Translations under genes and position numbers: made by a program
Shown: one piece after another, positions 38,284-48,463 of the stretch
Layout of the letters: every line of letters begins with the position of its first letter
Position numbering within the stretch: position 1 is the stretch's first letter
The notes under the pieces: generated by a model
The model's input: the letters and a program-made list of their open reading frames with translations, nothing else
Database searches by the model: none
What the model was told of the DNA's origin: nothing
From: Leishmania infantum JPCM5
Lineage: Eukaryota; Euglenozoa; Kinetoplastea; Trypanosomatida; Trypanosomatidae
Direction: 5' to 3'
Assembly (NCBI RefSeq): GCF_000002875.2
Contig: NC_009420.2
Coordinates: forward strand, 1,288,467 to 1,352,466
DNA length: 64,000 bases

Positions 38284-39369
38284 TGTAGATGCAGCGCTAA
38301 CGAAGACAAAAAATAAAAACGTCGTCGATGCTCCCGTCTTTCCTTTCCGAGTGTATGCGTGCCCGGGTGTAGGCGTGGGCTTGCAACGCTGCACAGCACA
38401 GATGGTATAGTTGCCGCGGCAGCGAAGGCGAGGGGGAGGGGAGGCACCTCTTTCTTTCCATTCACCTCTATGAATCTGAAACGTACTCACAACACGGTTG
38501 TGCACAGGGCAACAACAAGAGGGTCGGTGACACTCGCCACACAGCGCCGACAGAAACGAATATGATGATAGAGGTCCGTGGTGACAGTGGTGATGAGAAA
38601 ACTATCGGAAGGGAGGAGCACAGACGGCACAGACAACACCCGCAGTGCCGGAGGTGCTGGTGCACACACTTTTGTGATCTTGCGTCTTCAAACACAAAAA
38701 AAGGAAAGGAAAGGGAGGTGGGATGGATGTGGGCGAGTCGCTGGAAGACAGAGGCGAGCTCCGCTCACGAGCGCACCGGAGAGAGCCAGAGGCAGCATGA
38801 AGGAGAAATCAAGATAACGGAAATAGGCAGCAAGCTGATGAGGAGGAGCGGGAAAGCAAGGCGCGTGGCGCAACGGGGGAGGGGGTCTGTGACAAATCGA
38901 TCCGTTTTTTTTGTTGTTGGAGGTGGGTGGGTGGATGTGGGGGGGGGGGCGGGCGCGCGGATAGAGTGACAAGGCGCGTTTCATGTGCGAGTGTCTGCGT
39001 TCCTGCTGGCCAACTACGCTGAAAATCCGCCCTCTGCCAATCCGCGCATAGAAAAAGAGCAGGGGACACAAGTCACGTTACGCCGCCTCTTTATTTTTTC
39101 CTTTCCCTACCTTTCCTGCGTTAGAGTGTTTTTCTGGTTTTCGCGTCCAATTTCGGTGCCAAGCGCAGCTCCATGACACCGGCACCATACCAGCAAATTT
39201 TCTGTGCTATGCGGCAGCACGTAGTGCAGAAAGTCACGAAGAGGGGGGATCAGGGGAAGGACCGTTGCAGCCAACGCTTCTACCGCACCTCGCTTGCGCT
39301 CAGCGTCGTGGCTGCCACCATCTCCGCCATTCCTTTTTTTTTTCTCCCCGCCGATGCGCACCGCTGCCT
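38284..39369. other. Intergenic spacer
   Basis: 5' flank of the bromodomain gene and 3' flank of the 181-aa gene. G run at about 38939-38949. No gene seen. Confidence 0.6.
38297..38323 (-). promoter_or_regulatory. Spliced-leader acceptor for bromodomain gene
   Basis: Minus strand: a T-rich tract (GTTTTTATTTTTTGTCTTCG) ending in TTAG, 13 bases before the ATG at 38283. Confidence 0.6.
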
Positions 39370-39915
39370 TCACCGGAAGTGCGTGGGGAATCCAGGCTCA
39401 TCTTGCTTGTCCGCCACTCGCACTCGGAAGCCTCGAAAGTTCATCTGCGTCGCCTGCTGCTTGAGGTTTGTTGCGATGGACTTCTGCCACGGCGGGAGCG
39501 CCGTGTCCGGCACAAAGACGATTCCTTCAGCGTTCTTGGCCTCGAAGTCCTCGAGGCGGCGGCGGTTCTCAATCATGACACGGTCGCTGGTGACGGGCTT
39601 GTACGGCTCCCGCCGGTTGAGGAGGAGCATGTGCTTGCTCGTGATCTTCGTCGCCTTGGCAAGTCGCTTGAGGCCCATATCTTTGGCAGCAGTATCAGCT
39701 TCGTGTTTCAAAGGAGCTAACTGGCCCGCCTGCTTTTTATTTTCAGTTTGCCGTGTTGAAGCAGAGTACAAGTTCACGCATCCAGGAAGCTGAGTACCTG
39801 CACCGTGGGGTGGAGAGGGAGAGAGAGTCCCTCGCACCCGACTGATGCTCTGAGGCTTCTCTTCATTGATCGGTGAGATGCACGGTAAAGCGATTCGGGC
39901 GAGTGCTCGATCCAT
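39370..39915 (-). CDS. Conserved-looking basic protein, unknown function
   Basis: A 181-residue protein from the ATG at 39915. Family not recognised. The first ~79 residues are low-complexity (SPSPPHGAGTQ) with a possible weak presequence (MDRALARIALPC). From Met80 (MGLKRLAKATKITSKHMLLL) to the end the protein looks ordered and basic, with ALPPWQKSIATNLKQQA and MNFRGFRVRVADKQ. Met80 could be the true start. An AG follows a weak pyrimidine stretch upstream of it, but the tract before 39915 is better. The compact basic C-terminal half would suit an RNA- or ribosome-associated protein; this is a guess from composition. Confidence 0.55.
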   Translation of the reverse strand: MDRALARIALPCISPINEEKPQSISRVRGTLSPSPPHGAGTQLPGCVNLYSASTRQTENKKQAGQLAPLKHEADTAAKDMGLKRLAKATKITSKHMLLLNRREPYKPVTSDRVMIENRRRLEDFEAKNAEGIVFVPDTALPPWQKSIATNLKQQATQMNFRGFRVRVADKQDEPGFPTHFR

Positions 39916-40740
39916 GCTCCCCCAAAGGAGGCGAACCGATCACAGAATATGAGTGAGAAAACAACAGCAGAGCAAGAGCACACCAGTGATACGGAGAGAA
40001 ATACAAGATCGCCTCAGCCATGGGCACCATGGCCAGCTCCTACCCCTAAGCACGCGCAGCTACCCACCCATCCACACCAGCGCAGCGTCCATCGTGTTCC
40101 CCGCCGCCCCCCTCTCCCCGGCACCGTCGGCGCTTTGAATGGATGACAGGCATCGGGAAGCAGTGGATCCGAACTATAAGGATCAACGCAAAAGGGTGAG
40201 GGACTTCTTCTCCGCCCATCTTCCGAAAAAAAAGCAGAAACGATGATGAGATCATTGCGTCCCTCTCTTCGTGTATCACGAAGCCGAAACCGGTGGCAGA
40301 TGGGGGAAGTGCGCCTCTGCCCCCTGTCGCTGCACTCCCGTGGTTGGGTTCCTTCTCGTTTTTTTTTTCGTGTTTCGTAATAGCCGTTAAGTGGATCGCC
40401 TTTGTGTTTGTTTTGCTACGCGGCCACTCTCTCTCCGCCTTTTTCGTCTTTGGGCTACATAAGGAGCTCTATTCCCTACAAAGAAATGGACGAAAGCCCA
40501 CTGACTTCCTGCCGTTGCCGGCGACGACCACTCGCCAAATTCGACACAGCGTCCCCGCTGCGCACCGGCTGCGTGCTCACCAAGAGAGACAAGAGGTAGC
40601 GAAGCTCGAGGTGAGGTGGTAGAGCTGAAATGGGAAAGGGAAAGGGGAAGCACCCCTGTATTCGCTTATGGGCAGTCCGTGAACAAGACGCTCTCTGGGG
40701 CACCATCGTGGCAAAAAAGATCGCTGTTGGCTTGCGGAGG
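39916..40740. other. Intergenic spacer
   Basis: 5' flank of the 181-aa gene and 3' flank of the 135-aa gene. T-rich stretch at about 40360-40372. No gene supported. Confidence 0.6.
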
Positions 40741-41148
40741 CTACTTCTGCTCCTCTTCAGCTGCATCGGCGGTAGCTGCGGCTGCCGCGGCCACCTCCAT
40801 CTTCGCAGTCGGGGGCTGCACGAGAGGGCGACTAGAACCACGGCCAATGCACACAGCGGCGAAGAAGACAAGAGGTACGGCGACGAAGTGGACAAGCACC
40901 ATGTCTGCGGAAGGGAGGCAGCCGAGAGGGTGCTTCATCACATACCGAGTCTCCTCCCCGAGGCGGGCTATGCGATACTTGAACAGCTTTGATTGCAGTA
41001 GCAGGAAATCAGAGCTAAGCATGCTAGCCAAGTCCCTGTTCTCGGCTTTGCAGGCCGCCAATGTCTCCTGGAAGGTCTTGGCCTGTCCAGGCTCCTTGAG
41101 GAAAGCGCTGACAGCGCGCCGCATCACAGACGAGGAGCGACGGAACAT
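40741..41148 (-). CDS. Small mitochondrial-type protein with one transmembrane helix
   Basis: A 135-residue protein from the ATG at 41148; the longer frame starts at GTG. The N-terminus MFRRSSSVMRRAVSAFL is a strong mitochondrial presequence. A soluble helical part follows (FQETLAACKAENRDLASML), then one transmembrane helix at about residues 82-101 (DMVLVHFVAVPLVFFAAVC). The tail is Ala-rich and acidic (AAAAAATADAAEEEQK). Family not recognised. The layout (presequence, short matrix helix, one span, short tail) is that of small accessory subunits of kinetoplastid respiratory complexes or ATP synthase, so an inner-membrane complex subunit is my best inference. Confidence 0.6.
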   Translation of the reverse strand: MFRRSSSVMRRAVSAFLKEPGQAKTFQETLAACKAENRDLASMLSSDFLLLQSKLFKYRIARLGEETRYVMKHPLGCLPSADMVLVHFVAVPLVFFAAVCIGRGSSRPLVQPPTAKMEVAAAAAATADAAEEEQK

Positions 41149-42066
41149 GATCGCTGCCCGCGTTCGCACCCCGTCTCCGTTTCTATCAATCTCGGTCCCG
41201 ACCGCACTCTTTCGGTGCTGGAGAGGTGCACTGCTTCTCTGCCCCGCGTCAGGGGCGGAGAGGAAGAGTTCAGGGAAAGAAGGAGAGAAAAGAGCACATC
41301 AGATGATAAGGATGGTTTCACGTGTGTGCTCGCCAGAGCGGCAAAGGATAGGGAAGATGGTACACAGCGGATTGCTCAAGAGCACACGTGCAAGAGAAGG
41401 GGGAGGGCCAAAGCACCAAAATCTACGCGATACTGATAAGGGGGCATGACCCCTCATTCCCCCCCCCCAGCCCCGACTCCCGGGACCGCGAATGACGTGA
41501 TATCGGAGCACAGGAGAGGCGCATCCAAGCAAGGCGGGTGAGCACGCTGCACACCTTGTTTCCGCTAAGCGTATGCCGTAAGCCACGCGCATGCCTCTCT
41601 CACGTACGCCTCAGTGTCGTCCGTGCGGCGCGCTGTAGTGAGACGCAGACGTGATGGTTTTGCTTTGCTTTTGTGTTTCTTCGTGCGGTGGCAACATCAT
41701 ACAAGTGAGTCCGGCGATACACAACCACGCCTATATATGAAATAGAAAATAAAAACAAGTATCATAGCATCGCACGGATTCAGTTCACTCACGGACTGCC
41801 CTGCGAGGGTGCACAATGTCTCTTCCGCTCACACGCACGCCAGCACACGCCGCCCACTTTCTGTTCGCGTTTGGTGGACATGCATAGCACAACTCTGCTG
41901 AGTAAAAGGAAAGGCGGCAGCATGCAGGAGAGCGCACCAGCGCACTCGCTCCCGCCCCACCCGCACGGGCGGGCTCGCTTAGGCATCTACCCGAACAAGA
42001 AGAGGAGCGGGAAAGAGACGAAAAGACGAGCATGACTCACTTTCGCACAGACTCCTCCGATCCTGC
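41149..42066. other. Intergenic spacer
   Basis: 5' flank of the 135-aa gene and 3' flank of the first eL29 gene. Run of C at about 41460-41469. No gene seen. Confidence 0.6.
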
Positions 42067-42279
42067 TTAGTTCTTGGCGGCAAACGCAGCGATGCGCTCG
42101 CGGCGCTTCTTCAGCGCCGCCTTCTGGTTGTGCTTGCGCACGCGGCGGGCGTTCACCAACGCAGGGAGCCAGCTACCACGCTTGGAATTGTGGAGATGCA
42201 GGGGCATAGGGCCCTTGATCCCATTGCGGTGGTTCTTGCTCGACTGGTTGTGGTTCGTGTGGTTCTTCGACTTGGCCAT
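42042..42279. repeat. eL29 duplicated unit, member 1
   Basis: 238 bases aligned without gaps to 43340-43577 with three mismatches by eye. It covers the whole eL29 frame plus about 25 bases past the stop and ends exactly at the ATG. Confidence 0.9.
42067..42279 (-). CDS. RPL29: 60S ribosomal protein eL29, copy A (downstream copy)
   Basis: A 70-residue, very basic protein. It has the eL29 signature [37 protein letters not shown] and a Lys/Arg-rich C-terminus ([17 protein letters not shown]). eL29 lies on the 60S surface. Compared with copy B at 43365-43577 it has His30 and Ala68 instead of Arg30 and Ser68. Sequence upstream of the ATG is unrelated to that of copy B, so the two have separate leaders. 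Confidence 0.93.
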   Translation of the reverse strand: MAKSKNHTNHNQSSKNHRNGIKGPMPLHLHNSKRGSWLPALVNARRVRKHNQKAALKKRRERIAAFAAKN

Positions 42280-43364
42280 CTTGAATGAACTGAATCTGTA
42301 GAAGCTGTGGCAATAATGACCAAACACAAGTCAGTGAGGCGGCGGCGGTGGTGGTGGGGGGTGTAGGGGGTCCAGGAAACGGGTACCATTGTAGAGTTTG
42401 GTGTTGGCGGAGGTGGCGCATGCAGACGAGATGTGTGTGTGCGTTTGGTGCAATGAGACGGGGTGAGTGGGGGTAACACACCGCACCATACAGGCGTAGA
42501 GGTCAGCCGAGGGACAAAGAGAAAGAGGGGTCGGGGAGGTGTGTGTGTGTGTGTGGAGGGCAAAGCGGGAGCAGAAAGGAGAGAGGGATGAGAGCAACAG
42601 ATGGGTGGAAGGAGTGTTCCATTATGGATGCGCACGGTCTACACAGGCGCACGCGCATGCGTTCATGCGCACCTATCCGGATAGCAGCGAGCGACTGGTG
42701 GAAATTGAGGCGAGGACACAAGCAATGCAGGTGCTAGCTAGATGCCTGTTAGCCAACTACGCAGACGCAGCACCATCAGGGGAGTGCACGAGGACGGCGC
42801 TCACTTTGTGGGAAGCGGAGAGAGCTCATGCGCTTCGCTGACACCGGTATTGTGTTATGGGGCTGCTGATGTATATATATATATACGTATCCCTTCGCTT
42901 TTTCGTGCGTTTGGCGTGAAGAGTAAGACCCGAGGAAGACTCACCCCCAAAAGAAGAAAACGAAAAAGAATCAGGCACGAAACACACACGCACGTACGCA
43001 GCCACACATACACGGTGATAGCAAACGAACAACAAGAAAAGAAGGGTGTCGGAAAGCAGAGAAGGGGGTAGCCCTCTCTCTCTTGGCCCCTTCCCACTGT
43101 TTTCTTGTTGCATTCCGAAAGACATACCACTTTTGCGTTCGAAAGGCCATCAAGAGGACCAGACGAGAAGAGAATCGATAACACAGTTAAGCGCACCATC
43201 AAGGTTGGTGGCGTTGCCTGCTGATGCGCTTCACCAGCCCCGCTCCCTTTCAGCCTTGCGCTACAAGGATGTGAGCGAGCAAGGGACGAAGGGACACGGC
43301 ATGGCGCGCACGTGTGGCTGCACACGCTTTTTCTTCTCCTTCGCACACACTCCTCCGATCCTGC
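42280..43364. other. Spacer between the two eL29 genes
   Basis: Contains a GT repeat at 42539-42554 and an AT repeat at about 42872-42884. No third eL29 copy or other gene seen. Confidence 0.6.
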
Positions 43365-43577
43365 TTAGTTCTTGGAGGCAAACGCAGCGATGCGCTCGCG
43401 GCGCTTCTTCAGCGCCGCCTTCTGGTTGTGCTTGCGCACGCGGCGGGCGTTCACCAACGCAGGGAGCCAGCTACCACGCTTGGAATTGCGGAGATGCAGG
43501 GGCATAGGGCCCTTGATCCCATTGCGGTGGTTCTTGCTCGACTGGTTGTGGTTCGTGTGGTTCTTCGACTTGGCCAT
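43340..43577. repeat. eL29 duplicated unit, member 2
   Basis: Partner of 42042-42279: 238 bases, three substitutions, same orientation, about 1.3 kb apart. Confidence 0.9.
43365..43577 (-). CDS. RPL29: 60S ribosomal protein eL29, copy B (upstream copy)
   Basis: A 70-residue protein like copy A, with Arg30 (HLRNSK) and Ser68 (AFASKN). It starts at the ATG at 43577. A pyrimidine tract and AG at 43604-43605 give a leader of about 26 bases. The in-frame extension upstream is leader sequence. Both copies look functional: no frameshift, full length, all basic clusters kept. Confidence 0.93.
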   Translation of the reverse strand: MAKSKNHTNHNQSSKNHRNGIKGPMPLHLRNSKRGSWLPALVNARRVRKHNQKAALKKRRERIAAFASKN

Positions 43578-44395
43578 GGCTACGCTTGCGTGTGTGTCTG
43601 TGTCTATGCGAAGGGTGGGGAAAGGTTTTGCAGAGGATAGCGTTAAGCGAGGAGCGCCGGGAAGAAAGATGTGTTTGAGGGGGAGACGTAAGACCAGAGC
43701 GGGTGGAAGGAGCGAGACAGGAGGGACGCCGAGCGCACAGGCGCATACTCGCTTGCTTTGTGCTCTTTCCATGGCTCCCATTTTCATCAGCTCCGGCACA
43801 GAGAAGAAAATGGCGGCGGCGAGTGCATCAAGTAGTTCCTCCACATGACAGCCACGCCATGCGTGTGCGCCGCCGTTCCTTCGTACTCCTTCTTGTTTTT
43901 CTTTTTCGTTTGTGTCGTCTCCCTTTTCTTGGACTCCTGCAAAGGATGATGAGGCTACTTCTCGACACCGCAAACCTTTGCGAGATCAAGGAGGTAAAAG
44001 ACGCACAAGCACGCGCACAGAAGGCACCTGGCAAGAAATACGTGCAGCGAACGAAAATGCGATGCATGGCCAAGAATGAGAGAAGAATGAGAGAAGAACG
44101 AGAGCACCAGACACCGAAAGCGAGTGGGTGCTGCAGCATTGCCGCCACACCCTTCTCTCTGAATGCATCTCTCTCCTCGTCGCCGCTTTTATTGTCCGCC
44201 GCTGGCAGTGTGTGTGTGTGTGGGGGCATGGGGCAGGAGAAAAAAATATGTACTGAAAGCTGAGATGCGAAGATTCCCCGGTGATACGCAACTGACAGTC
44301 AAGACCCACATGCACACGCAGGCGCCGACGTCGACTCAACGAAGCGGGTACGCCACGCGTTTCGCGACCGAGCGCAGCTGCTCGCTCGCCCCACA
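43578..44395. other. Intergenic spacer
   Basis: 5' flank of eL29 copy B and 3' flank of the short-chain dehydrogenase gene. GT repeat at about 44209-44222. No gene supported. Confidence 0.6.
43604..43625 (-). promoter_or_regulatory. Candidate spliced-leader acceptor for eL29 copy B
   Basis: Minus strand: CCTTTCCCCACCCTTCGCAT followed by AG, 26 bases before the ATG. Confidence 0.55.
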
Positions 44396-45316
44396 TCAGT
44401 GGTGTTCCAGAGACTGGAGGCTCTTGCGCTTCACCAGTACATCGATGATTCCCGTCAGGAAGGGCCGCAGGCGATAGGCGAGCTTCCCGCCCGTCGTCAT
44501 GACAATCTCGGCATCGTCACACAAGACGCCGTCCATGCACTGGCGCGCGCACACAGCGGGTGAGACGCCGCGACGCTGATTGCCTCTCAGAGGCTTGCCG
44601 TCGTTTGTCAACACGCGACTGTGGAAGTCCGTGTCCACGTAGCCGGGGCAGCAGAGCGTGATGCGCACCGCCGTCTCACCACGCAGCGCGTTCATAAAGC
44701 CCTGAATGGCGTGCTTCGACGCTGTATACGCACTGCGCAAGATGGACGGCAGCACACCAGCAAGAGAGGACATGACAACGATGCGACTGGGCGAGCTCGA
44801 AGAGTGATTCTGCGTGAGCTGCGGAAGGAAGGCCTGCAGCAATCGCACGTTCGCGAAGTAGTTGATGCTCATCATGGCATGACACATTTGCTCAAAGGCG
44901 GGCTCTGTCGTGAAAGGGGCAATGGCGCCTGCTCCGGCGTTGAGCACAAGGTACTTGAGAGGGGGGGCCAGACTCCTCGCCGTGTCCTTGTAGAGGCGAG
45001 CGTACTCGCTGCGAACGCGATCGGTGCCCTCCACCTTGCTGATGTCTGCTTGGATGTACTCGACCCGCGGTGCTCCTGCCTCCCTGCACACCTGCGCCGC
45101 TGTCTTCAGCGCCGCCTCGTTGCGGCCCACCAGCACAATTTCGCAGTGAGAGACGGCGAAGATCTTGGCCAGCTCCATCCCCAGCCCGGAGCCGCCGCCG
45201 GTGATGAGAGCGACGGCGCCTGCCTGCAGTCGCTGCCGGTTGACTCGGCGGTACACATGGCGGCTGAGAAGCGCCACAGCGAGGGAGAGAAGAGCAGCGA
45301 AAGCAACGCGAGACAT
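44396..45316 (-). CDS. Membrane-anchored short-chain dehydrogenase/reductase
   Basis: A 306-residue classical SDR from the ATG at 45316. The N-terminus is a hydrophobic anchor (residues ~2-18) followed by basic residues, as in 11-beta-HSD/DHRS-type enzymes of the ER. The Rossmann cofactor motif TGGGSGLG is at 39-46, ADIS at 90-93 and NAG at 126-128. The catalytic set is complete: Asn152 (INYFAN), Ser183/184 (VVMSSLAG), Tyr197 and Lys201 (YTASK). CCPGYVDTDF follows, as in NADP(H)-dependent family members. VGRN after strand 2 fits an NADP preference. The substrate is unknown; a lipid, sterol or ketosphingolipid are candidates given the anchor. Length is normal for the family. Confidence 0.88.
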   Translation of the reverse strand: MSRVAFAALLSLAVALLSRHVYRRVNRQRLQAGAVALITGGGSGLGMELAKIFAVSHCEIVLVGRNEAALKTAAQVCREAGAPRVEYIQADISKVEGTDRVRSEYARLYKDTARSLAPPLKYLVLNAGAGAIAPFTTEPAFEQMCHAMMSINYFANVRLLQAFLPQLTQNHSSSSPSRIVVMSSLAGVLPSILRSAYTASKHAIQGFMNALRGETAVRITLCCPGYVDTDFHSRVLTNDGKPLRGNQRRGVSPAVCARQCMDGVLCDDAEIVMTTGGKLAYRLRPFLTGIIDVLVKRKSLQSLEHH

Positions 45317-46076
45317 GCCTGGACGCGACAATGAGCTGGCCGACTTATTGTTGTGCTTTTCTGTTTCCGCGTCGGTGAAAAAAATAAAAATGATGACCGT
45401 AAAGCCACGCGTACGCACGTGTGTGCGTGCGGGTGTTGGAGGTGCGAGGTGATGGAGAGAGAGTTGACAGAGGGGGAGGGCAGAGGAGGCAGAAGCGGCG
45501 GCGAACGCGTGCACAAGGCCGTGCGCTCGTATGCCGCCGGGATAGCTAATAGCCTTGCAGCATCAAGGCGCGCATATCGACCAGAGGAGGTGGGGTACAC
45601 GAGGTACCATCTCCTTTCGCGGTGCTCGTGTGTGGATGAGCATGTGTTGCCCGTTCCTCATCCGATTCGACCGCGTCTGCCGCCGTAGAGCTCATATGAT
45701 CGTGATGTAGAGTGAGAGCTCGACATGGTGAAGGAGAGACAGCAAACAAGAAAGAGGGGATAGTGAATGGAAGCCGTAGGGACGGTTTTGATACGGAGGG
45801 GCATCCGCGTCACGCGATACACAGGAGCGAGAAAACCAGCAAAAAAGTAATGATAAAGAGCTACGAGGGAAACGGGCCGCAACAACACGCGCGCGAAAAA
45901 AAAAATCGAGCAACGAAGGCAAAGAAGCAAGTAGGCTATCAAACAAAAGGGGAACAGAGCGGCAGCTGTCTAGATGGCGAGAGAGCGGGGGTTGGGGTTG
46001 GGGACAAGCACCATGGGAGAAGCGAAACGCGAGACACAAACACTCATTGGCGTGTGCACGCGAAGAGCGCAGCACA
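45317..46076. other. Intergenic spacer
   Basis: 5' flank of the SDR gene and 3' flank of VPS26. A run at about 45896-45905. No gene seen. Confidence 0.6.
45361..45390 (-). promoter_or_regulatory. Candidate spliced-leader acceptor for SDR gene
   Basis: Minus strand: a T-rich tract (ATTTTTATTTTTTTCACC) followed by CAG, leaving a leader of about 44 bases before the ATG at 45316. Confidence 0.5.
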
Positions 46077-47162
46077 TCACGCACTCCATCCGCCTTTCGT
46101 ATCCACGTCACCCGAAGCATGCTTCACTGGTAGGCCCGAGTTGAAAGAGGTGGGTGGCCGCTCCTGCCCCGTGCGGCGGTACAGCTGGATTTCTTGCTGC
46201 TTGAAATACCGCTTCCCCTCTTGATTCACCAGCACCAGGTTGAGAAAGTAGCGCACGCTAAAGAGATTCTCAACGTTCATATACGACGGCGTGAGGCGCG
46301 GCACCGACTTGAGGTAGAGGCGGATGGGGACCACTTCTTCCACAATAGGGGTGCCATCCATGACCTCGAACTTCTGCAGCGTCTCCGACTCCATCGTCTC
46401 GCCTGTCTGGCCAGGCGCGAGGAACTCTTTACGCACTAACCCCACCTCGCCGTACGCGATGTCCATGTCTGCTACCTTGTACTCGACCTTGCCCAGCACC
46501 CGCTCCGCCAAGTGGAAGATTTTCTTATCGTAGCGGAATTCAATATGAAGCACGTTGTCCACGCCAACGTTCATCGCGATAGACTCAGGACCGAAGCACG
46601 TCTCGCGGAAGTAGTTCATGTGCGCCGAGGCATCAGGCTGCGACTCGCTGAGCGCCGCGTCGACGCGGTGCACCCACACCTCCGCCTTCACGCTGGGGCT
46701 CTTGATGCGTTGCTTGACCGTCGCCTGTACGAAGTACCTGACTCTGGCGTAGATGCCGTGGTACGACTCATGCTCCTTTGGTGCGGAGAAAATGAACTCG
46801 AACGGCGTCGGCTGATTCAGCGTGTCTGGCTCGAACTGGCGCTCCTGCCTGAGGAAGACAACGCGCGATTCGACTTCACGAAACGTGCTTGCCACGCCGA
46901 TCAGCTCCACCACCACACCCTGATGCGAGTAGGAAGAGCCGGTCGGCGTCACCACCACGCGTCCCTTGACAGGCTCCTTCCACGAGTAGAGCGGGAAGCG
47001 CTCGCTTACCTTGTCGTAGATGTCCACTACCTTGATCTTGTCCTCCTCCGTTTTGTCATCCAGCACGATTTCGAGCTTGCAGCCGTCGATGCTGCGCAGG
47101 ATTCGACTCAATAAAGAGAAGCTCTGCTGCCCCTTCTCTGGCGGCAGCTCGTCGCGAAGCAT
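46077..47162 (-). CDS. VPS26: Retromer subunit VPS26
   Basis: A 361-residue protein from the ATG at 47162. It has the VPS26 two-lobed arrestin-like plan. Diagnostic segments are CKLEIVLDD, PLYSWKEPVKGRVVV, HQGVVVELIGVA, FEFIFSAPKEHESYHGI, VRYFVQATVKQRI, LHIEFRYDKKIFHL, VLGKVEYKVADMDIAYGEVGLVRKE, PIRLYLKSVPRLTPSY and FSVRYFLNLVLVNQEGKRYF followed by KQQEI. VPS26 joins VPS35 and VPS29 in retromer, which recycles cargo from endosomes. The ~35 C-terminal residues after the conserved 'RYFKQQEI.L' are variable, as in other species. Length is slightly above animal VPS26 (~330). Confidence 0.95.
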   Translation of the reverse strand: MLRDELPPEKGQQSFSLLSRILRSIDGCKLEIVLDDKTEEDKIKVVDIYDKVSERFPLYSWKEPVKGRVVVTPTGSSYSHQGVVVELIGVASTFREVESRVVFLRQERQFEPDTLNQPTPFEFIFSAPKEHESYHGIYARVRYFVQATVKQRIKSPSVKAEVWVHRVDAALSESQPDASAHMNYFRETCFGPESIAMNVGVDNVLHIEFRYDKKIFHLAERVLGKVEYKVADMDIAYGEVGLVRKEFLAPGQTGETMESETLQKFEVMDGTPIVEEVVPIRLYLKSVPRLTPSYMNVENLFSVRYFLNLVLVNQEGKRYFKQQEIQLYRRTGQERPPTSFNSGLPVKHASGDVDTKGGWSA

Positions 47163-48463
47163 TGGAGCGCACTGTAATCCCTAGTCTGAGTTTTTTGTTC
47201 ATGCGATGCTGGCATAGCCCACGGCGTCCGGCGGTTCCAGCGGCGCCACGCCGGCGATACCACACTGCAGAGGCACAGTGGGTAAACAAAGTGCACACAC
47301 ACACGCGCGCACTACGGAGGAGGAGGTCCTTCTACACAACAGCAATACGCGCAGCGCCGGTGCGTGTGCCCTGCAACGCTGCGGAGAGGTGTACCTGTGC
47401 AAGGATGAGGGCCGTCGGGCACGAGAGGGCAGGCAGGCGGCACAGAGGAGAGAACACACAATGGACGTGAAAGTGAGAGTACGAGGTGCTTGTGAGACCT
47501 CGTATGCGAGGAGTGACGACGGCACACGAGCGAAGGGCAGGGGGCCGATAGGGGGGGAGAGAGAGGTGGGGTGTCAATGCGAGGCACACATGCTTTTTTG
47601 CAAACTCGTCCTTTGCTAGCGAGCCCCGATTCTACAGCACGGATCTACGCATGCGTGCACAGCTGCCAATGCCCGAGGAGCCGTGCACACGTACAAGAGT
47701 GTAGCTCGCTTGCTTCCTTTATCTTTTTTTTTGTTTCGTGCGTGTGTCTGCTCGTCCACGTCGGTTGAGGGAGGGGAAGCTAGAGGAGGAGGAGGGTGGA
47801 AGAGGGGGGCGCCGCCTCGTGTGCGGTCGCACACACATCTACATGCAAGCAAATAGAAAGAAGGAACGAGGAACGGAAAGAAAAAGACGGGGAACATACA
47901 AGGAAAAGTGCATCAAGGAGCGAGCCTGAGCTGTTGCACGCGTGGATGGAGCTGCCACTGCCCGCGTATGTTTTGTGTAGAAAAGCCGTTTGGAAAATGT
48001 GCGCATGCGTGTGTCGGAGAGGGAGAAGGAGAGGGAGGGGGAGTGGCGGGGCCTTTGATTTCGTTTTTTTTTTGCGTTCGAATGCGGGTCGCGTCATCCC
48101 CACCCCTCCAGCGCTGAGTTACATCCGAGACGACGCTGTGTGTGTGTGTGTATGTGTGCGTGCGTGCGAGAGAGAGAAAGGTGCCCACTGCAGTGTGGCC
48201 GGCAGGTCGAGGAAGCACGACAGCATCTCCACTCCCCTCAACTCGCAAAAGAAATCAAAGAGATGCGACGAAAAAATGGAAGAACAAGGAATATATGGGC
48301 TGCAAACTACTTTCTCGTAGGTGATGAAGGGATGATCGATGCCAGCCGAGGCTCATCCTGCTTCCTACACCACCGCCCCAACCCCCTCTCTGGTTCACCC
48401 GCACAGCTACCGCCATGGCGGAACGAAGAGAGGGAAAGACGCTGACGATATTCATCAATTCCC
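47163..48463. other. Intergenic spacer
   Basis: 5' flank of VPS26 and 3' flank of the Sec14-like gene. GT repeat at about 48137-48152 and T run at about 48065-48074. No gene supported. Confidence 0.6.
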
